Under the pieces are notes generated by a model. That model did no database searches. It saw only the letters and a program-made list of their open reading frames with translations, and was not told the DNA's origin. The translations under genes and the position numbers were made by a program. Of a stretch of DNA of 64,000 nt, positions 19,130 through 27,870 are shown piece by piece; the stretch's first letter is position 1, and each line of letters opens with the position of its first letter. Origin of the DNA: Thioalkalivibrio sp. ALJ3 (GTDB lineage Bacteria; Pseudomonadota; Gammaproteobacteria; Ectothiorhodospirales; Ectothiorhodospiraceae); the NCBI RefSeq assembly GCF_000377205.1, contig NZ_KB897907.1, positions 1 to 64,000 of the forward strand, read 5' to 3'.

Positions 19130-21187
19130 GTGCCCCGTCCGGTGTGCTGGATGCTGGCGGGGCTTTGCGCGGGCGGCATCGTGGCGATGCCGTTCCCGGT
19201 GGTGGCCGAGCCCGATGTGTCCTTCGGGGCCGATCTGAATATCGAATCGCTGATGCACGAGGCCCTGAGTGCCGAGGGGCTGAGTTCCCGCGTTGGCTGG
19301 CGCGACGGTCGGCTGAGCCTCGATTTGCGCGCCGAGCGTATCGAGTTGCCGGACCCGGTGGGCACGCTGACGGCCGCGCGGGTGGAGTGTGCCGATCTGC
19401 GCCTGACCCGGCGCGAAGTGGCCTGCGATGATGCGCGCCTGTGGGGGCGCTCCGGCGACCTGCGCCTGGACGGGCATCGCCTGTCGCTCGCCTGGGGCCG
19501 CGACAGCGGCCATCTGCGGCTGTCCGGGGACTGGCCCGGGTGGTTCGGTGGGCGCGGAAGCCTGCGCGCGGATTTCGCCCCCGAGCGCGGCTGGGATATC
19601 GACGCCCGGCTGCAGGGGATCGATCTCCAGGCGCTGGCCGCATTCGACCGTTTGCCCGTCGAGTTGCCGGTGGCCATGGAAGGTGGTCAGGCCGACCTGG
19701 ACCTGCGGTTGCGCCCGGACGGTTGGGCCACGGCGCGTCTGGCGCTGGAAGATGTTGCGTTCAGCGATCCGCTGGGCCTGCAGGCCGGCGAGGAATTGCG
19801 CGGCCAGGCGCAGTTGTCCGGCGACGGTACGCGGTGGGATCTGGATCTCGCGCTGGACGGGGGCGTCGTCTACATCGATCCGTGGTTCGTGGATCTGGAT
19901 GAGGAGGGCCCGGTGGAGATCTCCCTGAGGGGAGTGGAGGGAGACCCCGAGGCCCTGGCATTACGCATGGACGCGCTGAATCTTCGCTACGGCAAAGCCC
20001 TGGAGGCGCGAGGCGAGGCGGTGGCCTTTGACCCGGAGACGGGGCTGGATGGCCTCTTTCATGGGCAGGTCCATGCACTCGCGCCCGTCTACAACTCCCT
20101 GCTGGCACCCTGGCTGGCCGGAACCGTGCTGGGAAATCTCGCCACCGGGGGGCAGATCGCAGGGTATGTGGAACTGGCGGGCTCGCAGCCCCGCCGCGCG
20201 GATCTGGCATGGTCGGAACTGGATGCCAGCGATCGGCGGGGGCGGTTCGGCCTGGCCGGTGCGCGTGGTGCACTCGACTGGTCGGCCGACGAGGCGGGCA
20301 GTCCCGGCACCTTCGCGCTGGATGCCGCACACCTGTACGGGCTGCCGTTCGATGCGTTCGAGGCGCAGATCCGTACCCTGCCGGCTGGTCTGGAGTTGTT
20401 GGCCCCTGCGGATATCCCCATTTTCGATGGTGGACTGCGCGTCGGGACTTTCGAGTTGCGGCAAACGGACACGGGGCCGGATGTGCGCTTCGAGGGCGGT
20501 ATACGCGCGATCAGCCTCGAGCCGCTGACCGAGGTGCTGGGCTGGCCGCGATTCTCCGGGCGTCTGGCCGGCATGATTCCCCGGGTGCGCTATGAGCGGG
20601 GGGACTTGAACGTGGATGGGCGTTTGCTGGTCCAGGTGTTCAACGGCGAGGTTGTGCTGCGCGACGTATACATCCATGACCTGCTGGGTTATGCCCCGGA
20701 ACTGGGCCTTTCGGCCGAGATCCAGCGGCTGGACCTGGATCCGCTGACACAGGCGTTCGACTTTGGACGCGTGCAGGGTCGCATTTCCGGGCACGTGCGC
20801 GACCTGGTGATGGTGGACTGGTCGCCGGTGCACATGGATCTGGAGTTGATGACGCCGGAGCGCGATCGGGGGCGCCGGAGGATCAGCCAGCGTGCGGTGG
20901 AAGACATTACCGAGCTGGGCGGTGGCTTCCAGGCCGCGGCGTCCTCGATCTTCCTGCGGGTGTTCGAGAACTTCAGCTACCGCCGTCTCGGATTTCGCTG
21001 CGAGCTGCGTGGCGAGGTCTGCACCGCATCGGGTGTGGCCGATCGGCCTGATGGCGGGTTTGTGCTGGTGCAGGGCGGGGGTATCCCGCAGATCCAGGTC
21101 ATCGGCTACAACCGCCGAATTGACTGGCCCGAGCTGATCGACCGCCTCGCGACTATCCAGGCGGGTGATGGGCCGGTCGTGCATTAA
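19130..21187 (+). CDS. YdbH-like envelope protein (AsmA-related)
   Basis: A 685-aa exported protein with a signal peptide (VCWMLAGLCAGGIVAMPF, cut near VVAEP) and long beta-strand-rich repeats. The C-terminal 170 residues match the YdbH/DUF family (GGGFQAAASSIFLRVFENFSY split around RRLGFRCELRG; then GGIPQIQVIGYNRRIDW). E. coli YdbH bridges inner and outer membranes for phospholipid transport together with YnbE. The GTG at 19130, right after the ydcF-like stop, gives the signal peptide. It is shorter than E. coli YdbH (about 880 aa). Confidence 0.8.
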   Translation: MPRPVCWMLAGLCAGGIVAMPFPVVAEPDVSFGADLNIESLMHEALSAEGLSSRVGWRDGRLSLDLRAERIELPDPVGTLTAARVECADLRLTRREVACDDARLWGRSGDLRLDGHRLSLAWGRDSGHLRLSGDWPGWFGGRGSLRADFAPERGWDIDARLQGIDLQALAAFDRLPVELPVAMEGGQADLDLRLRPDGWATARLALEDVAFSDPLGLQAGEELRGQAQLSGDGTRWDLDLALDGGVVYIDPWFVDLDEEGPVEISLRGVEGDPEALALRMDALNLRYGKALEARGEAVAFDPETGLDGLFHGQVHALAPVYNSLLAPWLAGTVLGNLATGGQIAGYVELAGSQPRRADLAWSELDASDRRGRFGLAGARGALDWSADEAGSPGTFALDAAHLYGLPFDAFEAQIRTLPAGLELLAPADIPIFDGGLRVGTFELRQTDTGPDVRFEGGIRAISLEPLTEVLGWPRFSGRLAGMIPRVRYERGDLNVDGRLLVQVFNGEVVLRDVYIHDLLGYAPELGLSAEIQRLDLDPLTQAFDFGRVQGRISGHVRDLVMVDWSPVHMDLELMTPERDRGRRRISQRAVEDITELGGGFQAAASSIFLRVFENFSYRRLGFRCELRGEVCTASGVADRPDGGFVLVQGGGIPQIQVIGYNRRIDWPELIDRLATIQAGDGPVVH

Positions 21188-21288
21188 TCATTGTTTCCTT
21201 AAGGTGCGCGGTGTTTGGTTGCCGTTCAGGATGATGGTGTAGATTGATGAACATGCGGGATTGACCGCCTCGAAAAGGGACGTACGGC

Positions 21289-21927
21289 ATGAAGGCTTTG
21301 TGGAGTATTCCGGGACTGGCACTGGTGTTCGCCCTGATGGCGGGCTGTGTGACCATCAATATCTATTTCCCGACGGCCGCGGCCGAAGAGGCGGCACGTG
21401 CGATCGTGCGCGACGCATTGCAAGTGGAAGAAGGCACACCGGAATCGGAGGCGCCATCCGAAGCGGAGCCCGGTGCGATGCTGATGCCGCGCAATACGCA
21501 GGCGAATGCCAGTCTCCCGGTCCCGGTGCTGGCGTGGGTGCTGGACCGGGTCGTGAGCCCGGCTGCCGCGCAGAGTCCCGACCTGCAGATCCAAACCCCG
21601 GCGATCAACCGTATCCGCGCTTCCATGCGTGAGCGGGCCCCGGAGCTTTCGCCCCATTTCCGCAGCGGGGCAATCGGCTTCGGGCGTAATGCCGATGTGG
21701 TGATCCGTGATCTGTCCGAGGTCCCGCTGCGTGACCGCAGCACCGTACAGCGGCTGGTGAGCGAGGAAAACTCGGATCGCGACTCGCTCTACCGCGAGAT
21801 CGCGCGGGCGAACGACCGCCCGGACTGGGAGGACCGGATTCGCGAGACCTTCGCACGGGTCTGGGTGGAAGAGGCACCTTCCGGCTACTGGTACCAGGAT
21901 CGCAACGGCCGGTGGCAGCAAAAATAG
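21289..21927 (+). CDS. DUF1318 (YdbL-like) lipoprotein
   Basis: A 212-aa predicted lipoprotein with lipobox LMAGCVTI and VTINIYFPTAAAEEAARAI, the start of the DUF1318 domain. The C-terminus (PDWEDRIRETFARVWVEEAP, then SGYWYQDRNGRWQQK) is also family-typical. In E. coli ydbH-ynbE-ydbL form one operon; here it lies 101 bp after the YdbH-like gene and no separate ynbE is present. YdbL is thought to modulate the YdbH-YnbE lipid bridge. The lipobox and the insert at residues 45-95 are unlike soluble YdbL. Confidence 0.8.
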   Translation: MKALWSIPGLALVFALMAGCVTINIYFPTAAAEEAARAIVRDALQVEEGTPESEAPSEAEPGAMLMPRNTQANASLPVPVLAWVLDRVVSPAAAQSPDLQIQTPAINRIRASMRERAPELSPHFRSGAIGFGRNADVVIRDLSEVPLRDRSTVQRLVSEENSDRDSLYREIARANDRPDWEDRIRETFARVWVEEAPSGYWYQDRNGRWQQK

Positions 21928-21961
21928 CCCGCATGAGGTTGACGGCTACAGGGAGTGACGG

Positions 21962-23320
21962 GTGCCGGCGCTGACGCTGGCCGAGCGCATCGAGGCCCAG
22001 CGCCAGCGGTTGGTATCGCTCGTGCAGGATACCGACCTGACGCGGCTGCCACGCTGGAAGGCCCTGCTGCTTGGCATCGTGCGGGGTGCGGGCGCGATCG
22101 TGCACGAGGCCAAGGAAGGCCAGCTCACGCTGCGCGCGATGAGCCTGGTCTACACCACGCTGCTCTCAATGGTGCCGCTGATTGCACTGTCGTTCTCGGT
22201 GCTCAAGGCCTTCGGTGCACACAACGCCGTAGAGCCGGTCGTCCTCGGCTTTCTGGAGCCGTTGGGGGAGCAGGGGGTCGAGATTGCGAACAACGTCATC
22301 GAGTTCGTCGACAACATGCGCGTCGGCGTCCTGGGTTTTGTCGGTCTGCTGTTCCTTGTCTATACGGTGATCGCGCTGGTGCAGAAGATCGAGCTGGCGT
22401 TCAACACCATCTGGCGGGTCGAGAACAGTCGTAACTTTGCCCAGCGGTTTTCCAACTATCTTTCGGTGATCCTGATCGGGCCCTTGCTGGTGGTGTCCGC
22501 ACTGGGGATTACCGCGACAGTGATGTCCACCACCGCCATGCAGACCGTGGCCGGGATCGAGCCGTTCGGCACGCTGATCACCGGCGCCTCGCGGATGGTG
22601 CCGTACTTGCTGATTATGGCCGCGTTCACCTTCATCTACGTGTTCGTGCCAAACACTCGGGTACGGTTGTTCCCGGCCCTGGTCGGGGCCGTTGTGGCCG
22701 GGTTGCTGTGGCAGAGCGTGGGCTGGGGGTTCGCGACCATGGTGGCCGGGTCCACGCGCTATGACGCGATCTATTCAGGCTTCGCGATCATGATCCTGCT
22801 GCTGATCTGGATCTATCTGGCCTGGCTGATCCTGCTGATCGGGGCCAATGTGGCCTTCTACGTGCAGCATCCCGAGTACATGACGGTGCGCGGGCTGCGC
22901 CTGCGCCTGTCCGGCGCGGCGCGCGAGCGCATGGGCCTGCACTTGATGCAGCAGGTGGGTCAGCGTTTCCTCGATGGCCGCTCGCCGCCGACACTGGATC
23001 ATGTGGCGCATGATCTGTCAGTGCCGGGCAATGCCTTGGGCGAGGTCGCGCAGGCGCTCGAGTCAGCGGGGCTGCTGGTGCGTGCCGGCACCGATGGCAC
23101 ATGTTATGTGCCGGGGCGTGATCTGGAGCGGATTCGGGTGGACGAGATCCTGGAAGCCCTGCGCCAGGATGCGGATGCCCGTGCCCTGCGCCGTTTGCAG
23201 GGCGACCCGGCAGTCGAGGCCACGCTGGAGGAACTGGAGGCCGCGCGCCGTGACCGTCTGGACGGGCGTACGCTGCGCGACCTGTTGAAAAGCGAGGGGG
23301 CCGTGGCGGCGGCCACTTGA
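21962..23320 (+). CDS. YihY/UPF0761 family inner-membrane protein with C-terminal winged-helix-like extension
   Basis: A 452-aa protein of the family once called ribonuclease BN, an annotation since withdrawn. Six hydrophobic segments (about residues 60-290) include SLVYTTLLSMVPLIALSFSV and the conserved YDAIYSGFAIMILLLIWIYL. After residue 300 a soluble region (LHLMQQVGQRFLDGRSPPTL and DLERIRVDEILEALR) looks like a winged helix. YihY paralogues have been linked to phospholipid transport between membranes, in line with the YdbH-like gene upstream. The start is GTG, with GGGAG before it. Confidence 0.85.
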   Translation: MPALTLAERIEAQRQRLVSLVQDTDLTRLPRWKALLLGIVRGAGAIVHEAKEGQLTLRAMSLVYTTLLSMVPLIALSFSVLKAFGAHNAVEPVVLGFLEPLGEQGVEIANNVIEFVDNMRVGVLGFVGLLFLVYTVIALVQKIELAFNTIWRVENSRNFAQRFSNYLSVILIGPLLVVSALGITATVMSTTAMQTVAGIEPFGTLITGASRMVPYLLIMAAFTFIYVFVPNTRVRLFPALVGAVVAGLLWQSVGWGFATMVAGSTRYDAIYSGFAIMILLLIWIYLAWLILLIGANVAFYVQHPEYMTVRGLRLRLSGAARERMGLHLMQQVGQRFLDGRSPPTLDHVAHDLSVPGNALGEVAQALESAGLLVRAGTDGTCYVPGRDLERIRVDEILEALRQDADARALRRLQGDPAVEATLEELEAARRDRLDGRTLRDLLKSEGAVAAAT

Positions 23321-23335
23321 TGCCCTGCGCCGGGC

Positions 23336-23950
23336 TTACTGGCGCTGGGCCTCGAACTCGATGATCAGTTCGACCTCGTCCCCCACGAGGTCGCGGGTCA
23401 GGCCATAGGTCATGCCGAAGTCCGAGCGGTCGAAGCTGCCGCGCATCGAGGCGCCCAGCACGTAGGGTCGGCCGAACACCCCGCCGAGCGGAAACGGATA
23501 GCGCCCCACCTTGTTGATCGTCACGTCCAGGGTGACCGACCGGGTCTCACCCAGCAGCTCCAGATCGCCGGTCAGGCGTCCAGTGTCATCGCCCGTAGGC
23601 TCGTACTGGGTCGCGGTGAAGCGCATCTCCGGGTATTCCTCGACGTTCAGGAAGTCGTCGCTGCGCAGGTGGTCGTCGCGCTCCTCGTGGTTGGTGAACA
23701 CGCTGTCGGTCTGCACGACGAAATACCCTTCGCGCAGCTCCCGCGTCTGCGGGTCAAAGGTGAATTCGCCTTCGGCTTCCAGAAACATGCCCAGGACTTT
23801 GGCGTAGCCGGCATGGTCAACCAGAAAGCCGACGGCGAAGTGTTCCGGATCGATCTCCCAGCGATCGGCCTGGGCAAGGGCAGAAAAGGGAAGGACCAGG
23901 GCCAGCAGGCCGGCCAGGAGCAGCGAACGTGGGGCACGGGCGTTGATCAT
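23336..23950 (-). CDS. YceI family periplasmic protein
   Basis: A 204-aa YceI-type lipocalin-like protein with a signal peptide (LLLAGLLALVLPFSALAQA, cut after ALA or AQA). The barrel contains WEIDPEHFAVGFLVDHAGYA, DDHLRSDDFLNVEEYPEM and LTGDLELLGETRSVTLDV. Family members bind polyisoprenoids or other amphiphiles in the periplasm. The start overlaps the end of the CDP-alcohol phosphatidyltransferase gene by 4 bp (ATGA), so the pair is coupled. Confidence 0.92.
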   Translation of the reverse strand: MINARAPRSLLLAGLLALVLPFSALAQADRWEIDPEHFAVGFLVDHAGYAKVLGMFLEAEGEFTFDPQTRELREGYFVVQTDSVFTNHEERDDHLRSDDFLNVEEYPEMRFTATQYEPTGDDTGRLTGDLELLGETRSVTLDVTINKVGRYPFPLGGVFGRPYVLGASMRGSFDRSDFGMTYGLTRDLVGDEVELIIEFEAQRQ

Positions 23951-24723
23951 GTCGAACCTCCGGGGCGGTGGCGATGTAACCAGTGGATGTCGGTGGCGAA
24001 CGAACCGGTCAGGGCTGCGAGCCCGATCAGCGTGATCGCGATTGTCGCGCCCGCAGGCAGGCCCGGGATCAGGGCGATCAGGAGGACAACGCTCTGCATG
24101 ACACAGATGGCCTGGCGCCGACGGCTCGGGGGCAGGTCCGCGGCCAGCCAGGGCCAGATGCGCTGTGCACCCAGGAACACGTAGCGCATGGCGCCGATCA
24201 GCACCACCCAGGGCCCGACCGCCGTCATCCACCAGACCAGGATCGAGAGGGCGAGGATGATGGCCGCGTCCAGTTCCATGTCGAAGCGCGCGCCAAAGGC
24301 CGTGCGGCTGCCGGTGCGGCGGGCGACGGCACCGTCCACGCCGTCCAGGATCAGGGCCGTTCCGGCCAGGGCCAGGATCCACAACATGACAGTCGTGTCG
24401 GGGACCGCGACCGGGGCCAGGACGAGCGCCCCCAGGGGCGTGGCGATAGCAGCGCGGGCCAGCGTTACACGGTTGGCTGGGCCGGGTCCGCGGTGCGCAT
24501 CGGTCAGGCCGGCCTGTGGAGTGTTCACAACCAGCATCAGCCCCAGCAGAATCCAGATCCCTGCGTGTGCGACCAGCAGGGCGGCCACGGCACCGATCTG
24601 CCAGCCCAGCAGTGCGGAGAGCGCCAGTCCGGCCGTGCCGGCCAGTGCCCAGTCCCGCGCCCAGGTGCGCAGCCCCGTGCGCGCGCGTTCCGGCCAGCGG
24701 TTGGAGGTCAGCGTGGAGTCCAT
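23947..24723 (-). CDS. CDP-alcohol phosphatidyltransferase family protein
   Basis: A 258-aa polytopic membrane enzyme. The family catalytic motif DG(x2)AR(x8)G(x3)D(x3)D is intact in DGAVARRTGSRTAFGARFD followed by MELD. Enzymes with this motif join a CDP-activated lipid or alcohol to a second alcohol; the acceptor is not determinable here. The ATG at 24723 was chosen because the frame upstream runs into a dispersed repeat. It is coupled to yceI and divergent from the dehydrogenase/PTPS/GT/methyltransferase run. Confidence 0.87.
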   Translation of the reverse strand: MDSTLTSNRWPERARTGLRTWARDWALAGTAGLALSALLGWQIGAVAALLVAHAGIWILLGLMLVVNTPQAGLTDAHRGPGPANRVTLARAAIATPLGALVLAPVAVPDTTVMLWILALAGTALILDGVDGAVARRTGSRTAFGARFDMELDAAIILALSILVWWMTAVGPWVVLIGAMRYVFLGAQRIWPWLAADLPPSRRRQAICVMQSVVLLIALIPGLPAGATIAITLIGLAALTGSFATDIHWLHRHRPGGST

Positions 24724-24749
24724 GGCTCGAGTGTAGTCCTCACAGTGGT

Positions 24750-25019
24750 AAGGAAACACTGATCCATGTACACGCTCGCGTTGGCACCCCAGGTTTTCCG
24801 AGACAAGGCGCGTCGTGCAGCGGGTAGTGGTTCTACCCGCAAGCGGCGCAACGCAGGATCGGGGAACCTGGGGTGCCAACCCCGAAGGGGCTCGGCCGCT
24901 TTTGCGCGCGCACGGCGTTGCGGCTCCCTTGTGCAGAATGACTGCACGGCAGTCACCGCGCCTTGTTCGCACGCAAAAGCGACTCGAGCGCGAGCGTGTA
25001 CATGGATCAGTGTTTCCTT
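24750..25019 (+). repeat. Dispersed MITE-like repeat, copy C (complete)
   Basis: A complete 270-bp element with about 30-bp terminal inverted repeats that are nearly perfect (AAGGAAACACTGATCCATGT at the left, ACATGGATCAGTGTTTCCTT at the right, continuing inward to CACGCTCGCG/CGCGAGCGTG). TA flanks both ends, compatible with a TA target-site duplication. Inside are further hairpins: TTGGCACCCCAGG with its complement, GCGGGTAG/CTACCCGC, and TGCAGAATGACTGCA. The element fills most of the 382-bp gap; no independent gene is evident. Confidence 0.9.
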
Positions 25020-25105
25020 TAGGACCGTGGAAACGCCCGCGAGTTGCCGGGAATCACGACCATCGACCACACTGGCCCCATGCCGGACGATGATCGAACC
25101 GCTCC

Positions 25106-26092
25106 ATGAGCGTCCCCCGTGCCACCGCCTTCTGGGTCACCGGACCCGGCCAGGGCGAGTTACGTGACGAGTCCCTTGAGGCGCCCCATGCCGACGAGGT
25201 GCGGGTGCGCAGCCGCTATTCCGCGATCAGCCGCGGGACCGAGTCGCTGGTGTTTCATGGTCGCGTCCCCCCCAGCCAGTACCCCGCGATGCGCGCACCC
25301 TTTCAGGCGGGCGACTTCCCGGCACCGGTCAAGTACGGCTACATCAGTGTGGGCGACGTCGTCGAAGGCCCCGGGGCGGGGCAGACGGTGTTCTGCCTGC
25401 ACCCGCACCAGTCGGAGTATGTCGTGGCGGCCCAGGCCGTGGTGCCGGTGCCGAAGGGTGTCCCCGCCGAGCGTGCGGTGCTGGCGGCCAACATGGAGAC
25501 CGCGATCAACGCGGTCTGGGACAGTGCCGCCGGTCCCGGGGATCACATCGCCGTGATCGGCGCGGGCGTGGTGGGTCTGCTCGCCGCCTGGTTGTTGCGA
25601 AGCATTCCCGGAACCGAGGTCGCCGTGATCGACCCCAACCCCGCGCGCGAAGAGATCTGCGCCGCCCTCGACCTGACCCTCCTGACTCCGGAGCAGGCCG
25701 CGCAGAAAGCCTCCCTGCAGGACCTGGATCTGGTGGTGCATGCGAGCGGCAACCCGGCTGGCCTGCGCCAGGCGCTGAGCCTGGCGGGCGTCGAGGCACG
25801 GGTGGTGGAGATGAGCTGGTACGGTGATCGGATGGCGGATCTGCCGCTGGGGGAAGGCTTCCACGCACGCCGCCTGATCCTGCGCAGCTCGCAGGTGGGA
25901 CGCATCCCGCCCGAGCGGGCGCCGCGCTGGGATTACCGGCGGCGGCTGGCGCTCGCACTCGCGCTGCTCGACACCCCGGCCCTGGACGGCCTGATTACCG
26001 GCGAGGACGCATTTGCCGATCTCCCGGCCGTGATGCAGCGGGTGACAGGGCCGGAGGCGGACCGTACGCTGTGCCACCGCATTCGCTACTGA
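25106..26092 (+). CDS. MDR-superfamily dehydrogenase (zinc-less, BchC-like)
   Basis: A 328-aa medium-chain dehydrogenase/reductase. The N-terminal GroES-like domain carries [15 protein letters not shown] where classical zinc alcohol dehydrogenases have the catalytic cysteine, so catalytic zinc is probably absent. A Rossmann domain with [12 protein letters not shown] (about residues 151-162) follows. The YSxISRGTE form recalls bacteriochlorophyllide dehydrogenase BchC, but no other photosynthesis gene is present. It is followed by the PTPS-like gene after 31 bp and probably acts in the same pathway. Confidence 0.83.
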   Translation: MSVPRATAFWVTGPGQGELRDESLEAPHADEVRVRSRYSAISRGTESLVFHGRVPPSQYPAMRAPFQAGDFPAPVKYGYISVGDVVEGPGAGQTVFCLHPHQSEYVVAAQAVVPVPKGVPAERAVLAANMETAINAVWDSAAGPGDHIAVIGAGVVGLLAAWLLRSIPGTEVAVIDPNPAREEICAALDLTLLTPEQAAQKASLQDLDLVVHASGNPAGLRQALSLAGVEARVVEMSWYGDRMADLPLGEGFHARRLILRSSQVGRIPPERAPRWDYRRRLALALALLDTPALDGLITGEDAFADLPAVMQRVTGPEADRTLCHRIRY

Positions 26093-26123
26093 TCCCTCCC
26101 GCACCATCACGCAAGGAAAACGT

Positions 26124-26522
26124 ATGTACAGCCTGAATGTCCGTGACCACTTCATGATCGCTCACAGCTTTTCCGGCGAGACGTTCGGCCCGGCGCAGAA
26201 CCTGCACGGTGCCACGTATGTGGTGGACGTGACCTTCCGTCGTGCGGCGCTGGATGCCGATGGTCTGGTGGTGGATATCGGCCGGGCAAGCGAGGTCGTG
26301 CGGGCCATCCTGAACGAGCTCAACTATCAGAACCTCGATGAGCGCGAAGACTTTCGCGGGCAGAACACGACCACCGAGTTTCTGGCCCACGCGATCCACC
26401 AGCGTGTGGCGCAGGCCATCGGCAGGGGTGATCTGGGCGATTCGGCCCGGGGACTGGACGCCGTCGCGGTGACCCTGCACGAGTCCCATGTGGCCTGGGC
26501 GAGCTACGAGGGCGCTCCCTGA
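26124..26522 (+). CDS. Divergent 6-pyruvoyl-tetrahydropterin synthase / QueD homologue
   Basis: A 132-aa T-fold protein with PTPS family landmarks: FMIAHSF (His14), [10 protein letters not shown] (His28), [22 protein letters not shown] and a final ESHVAWASY. In QueD and PTPS the second segment reads C-x3-HGH; here the cysteine is Ala24 and the last His is Ala30. The normal catalytic base and one zinc ligand are thus missing. It may act on another pterin or use a different chemistry. The stop is 3 bp before the glycosyltransferase start. Confidence 0.85.
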   Translation: MYSLNVRDHFMIAHSFSGETFGPAQNLHGATYVVDVTFRRAALDADGLVVDIGRASEVVRAILNELNYQNLDEREDFRGQNTTTEFLAHAIHQRVAQAIGRGDLGDSARGLDAVAVTLHESHVAWASYEGAP

Positions 26523-26525
26523 GAA

Positions 26526-27569
26526 ATGCCCGAGCTTGGTTTCGTGGTCCCCGGAGCACTGGACCAGCCCACCGGCGGGTACCGCTACGACGCACACATG
26601 ATCGCCGGGCTGCGCGAGCAGGGCTGGCAGGTCGAGCTGCGCGAGCTGGAAGGCCAGTTCCCCGGGCCTGATGCGCGCGGGGAACGGGCCCTCGAAGAGG
26701 CCCTGGCGGGCTTTCCCGACGGCATGCGGGTGCTGGTCGACGGACTGGCCGCGGGTGCGCATCCCGCCACCTTGCGGCATCACGCAGGGCGCCTGCGGCT
26801 TGTCTACTTGATGCATCACCCCCTCGGCCTGGAGGCGGGGTTGACGCCTGCACGCTCCCAGGAACTCCTCGAGGCGGAGCGTGCGGCCGTGGCCCTCGCC
26901 GAACGGGTGGTCGTGACCAGTGACTACACGCGGGCGCAGGTGGCCGACTGGGGTGTGCCGCCCGAGCGCCTTTGCAGCATCCCGCCCGGCGTGGAACCGG
27001 CGTCACTGGCCCTCGGCCCGAAGGATGGGGTGCCGGTGCTGTTGTGCGTGGCCGCCTGGGTGCCCCGCAAGGGACAGCTCGAGCTGGTGCGTGCGCTGTC
27101 CGGTCTGCGCGATCGGTCCTGGCGTGCCGAGCTGGCCGGTGCGATGGATCGCGACCGGGACTACACGGCCGCCGTCCGTGCCGCCATCGCCGAGGGGGGC
27201 TTGGAAGCGCGGATCTCGACACCCGGCGTGCTGACACACGAGGGCCTGGCAGGGCTTTATGACCAGGCCTCGATCTTCGTGCTGCCGAGCGCCTACGAAG
27301 GCTTTGGCATGGCTTTCACCGAGGCAATGATGCGCGGCCTCCCGGTAATCGGGACCACCGGTGGGGCCATTCCCCGGACTGTGCCGGAGCCGGCGGGCCT
27401 GCTGGTGCCGCCCGGCAATGTGGAGGCCTTGCGCCGTGCACTGGAGGGGCTGCTGTACGACCCCGAACAACGTCGACGTATGGGCCGCGCGGGTCGCGCG
27501 CATGCCGAGTCTCTACCGGACTGGGCAGAGGGTACCCGGCGTCTGGCCCAGTGGCTTGGGAAACACTGA
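26526..27569 (+). CDS. Glycosyltransferase family 4
   Basis: A 347-aa GT-B retaining glycosyltransferase. The C-terminal nucleotide-sugar domain shows VLLCVAAWVPRKGQLELVRA and the EGFGMAFTE motif (E-x7-E) followed by GLPVIGTTGGAIPRTV. The N-terminal acceptor domain begins PTGGYRYDAHMI. It is tightly linked to the PTPS-like gene, suggesting that the acceptor may be a pterin or an amphiphile built by the cluster. The last residues (GKH) and the stop codon lie inside the dispersed repeat, so the original 3' end may have been altered by the insertion. Confidence 0.9.
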   Translation: MPELGFVVPGALDQPTGGYRYDAHMIAGLREQGWQVELRELEGQFPGPDARGERALEEALAGFPDGMRVLVDGLAAGAHPATLRHHAGRLRLVYLMHHPLGLEAGLTPARSQELLEAERAAVALAERVVVTSDYTRAQVADWGVPPERLCSIPPGVEPASLALGPKDGVPVLLCVAAWVPRKGQLELVRALSGLRDRSWRAELAGAMDRDRDYTAAVRAAIAEGGLEARISTPGVLTHEGLAGLYDQASIFVLPSAYEGFGMAFTEAMMRGLPVIGTTGGAIPRTVPEPAGLLVPPGNVEALRRALEGLLYDPEQRRRMGRAGRAHAESLPDWAEGTRRLAQWLGKH

Positions 27570-27855
27570 TCCATGTACACGCTCGCGTGGGTACCCCAGG
27601 TTTTCCGAGACAAGGCGCGGTGCGCAGCCGGTAGTGGTTCTACCGGCCCGTTGTTGACTGATTCGGGCCGCAACGCAGGATCGGGGAACCTGGGGTGCCA
27701 ACCCCGAGGGGGCTCGGCCGCCCGTTGTTATCAAAAACGGGCGTGGGAGCGGCGTTGCCGTTCCCTTGTGCAGAATGACTGCACGGCGGTCACCGCGCCT
27801 CGTTCGCACGCAAAAGCGACGAAGCAGCGAGCGTGTACATGGATCAATGTTTCCC
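27558..27855 (+). repeat. Dispersed MITE-like repeat, copy D (complete)
   Basis: A complete 298-bp element with inverted ends (GGGAAACACTGATCCATGTA at the left, TACATGGATCAATGTTTCCC at the right). It is about 30 bp longer than copy C owing to a larger central hairpin (GCCCGTTGTTGACTGATTCGGGC) and an inserted GCCCGTTGTTATC...AAAACGGGC-like hairpin. It begins inside the glycosyltransferase gene and ends 15 bp before the methyltransferase start, so it sits within what otherwise looks like an operon. Confidence 0.9.
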
Positions 27856-27870
27856 TGGAGGCGGTCTGAG

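Noticed and set aside
21192..21201. TGTTTCCTTA after the YdbH-like gene, resembling one end of the dispersed repeat
   Set aside because: Only one short arm is present; too little to call a copy.
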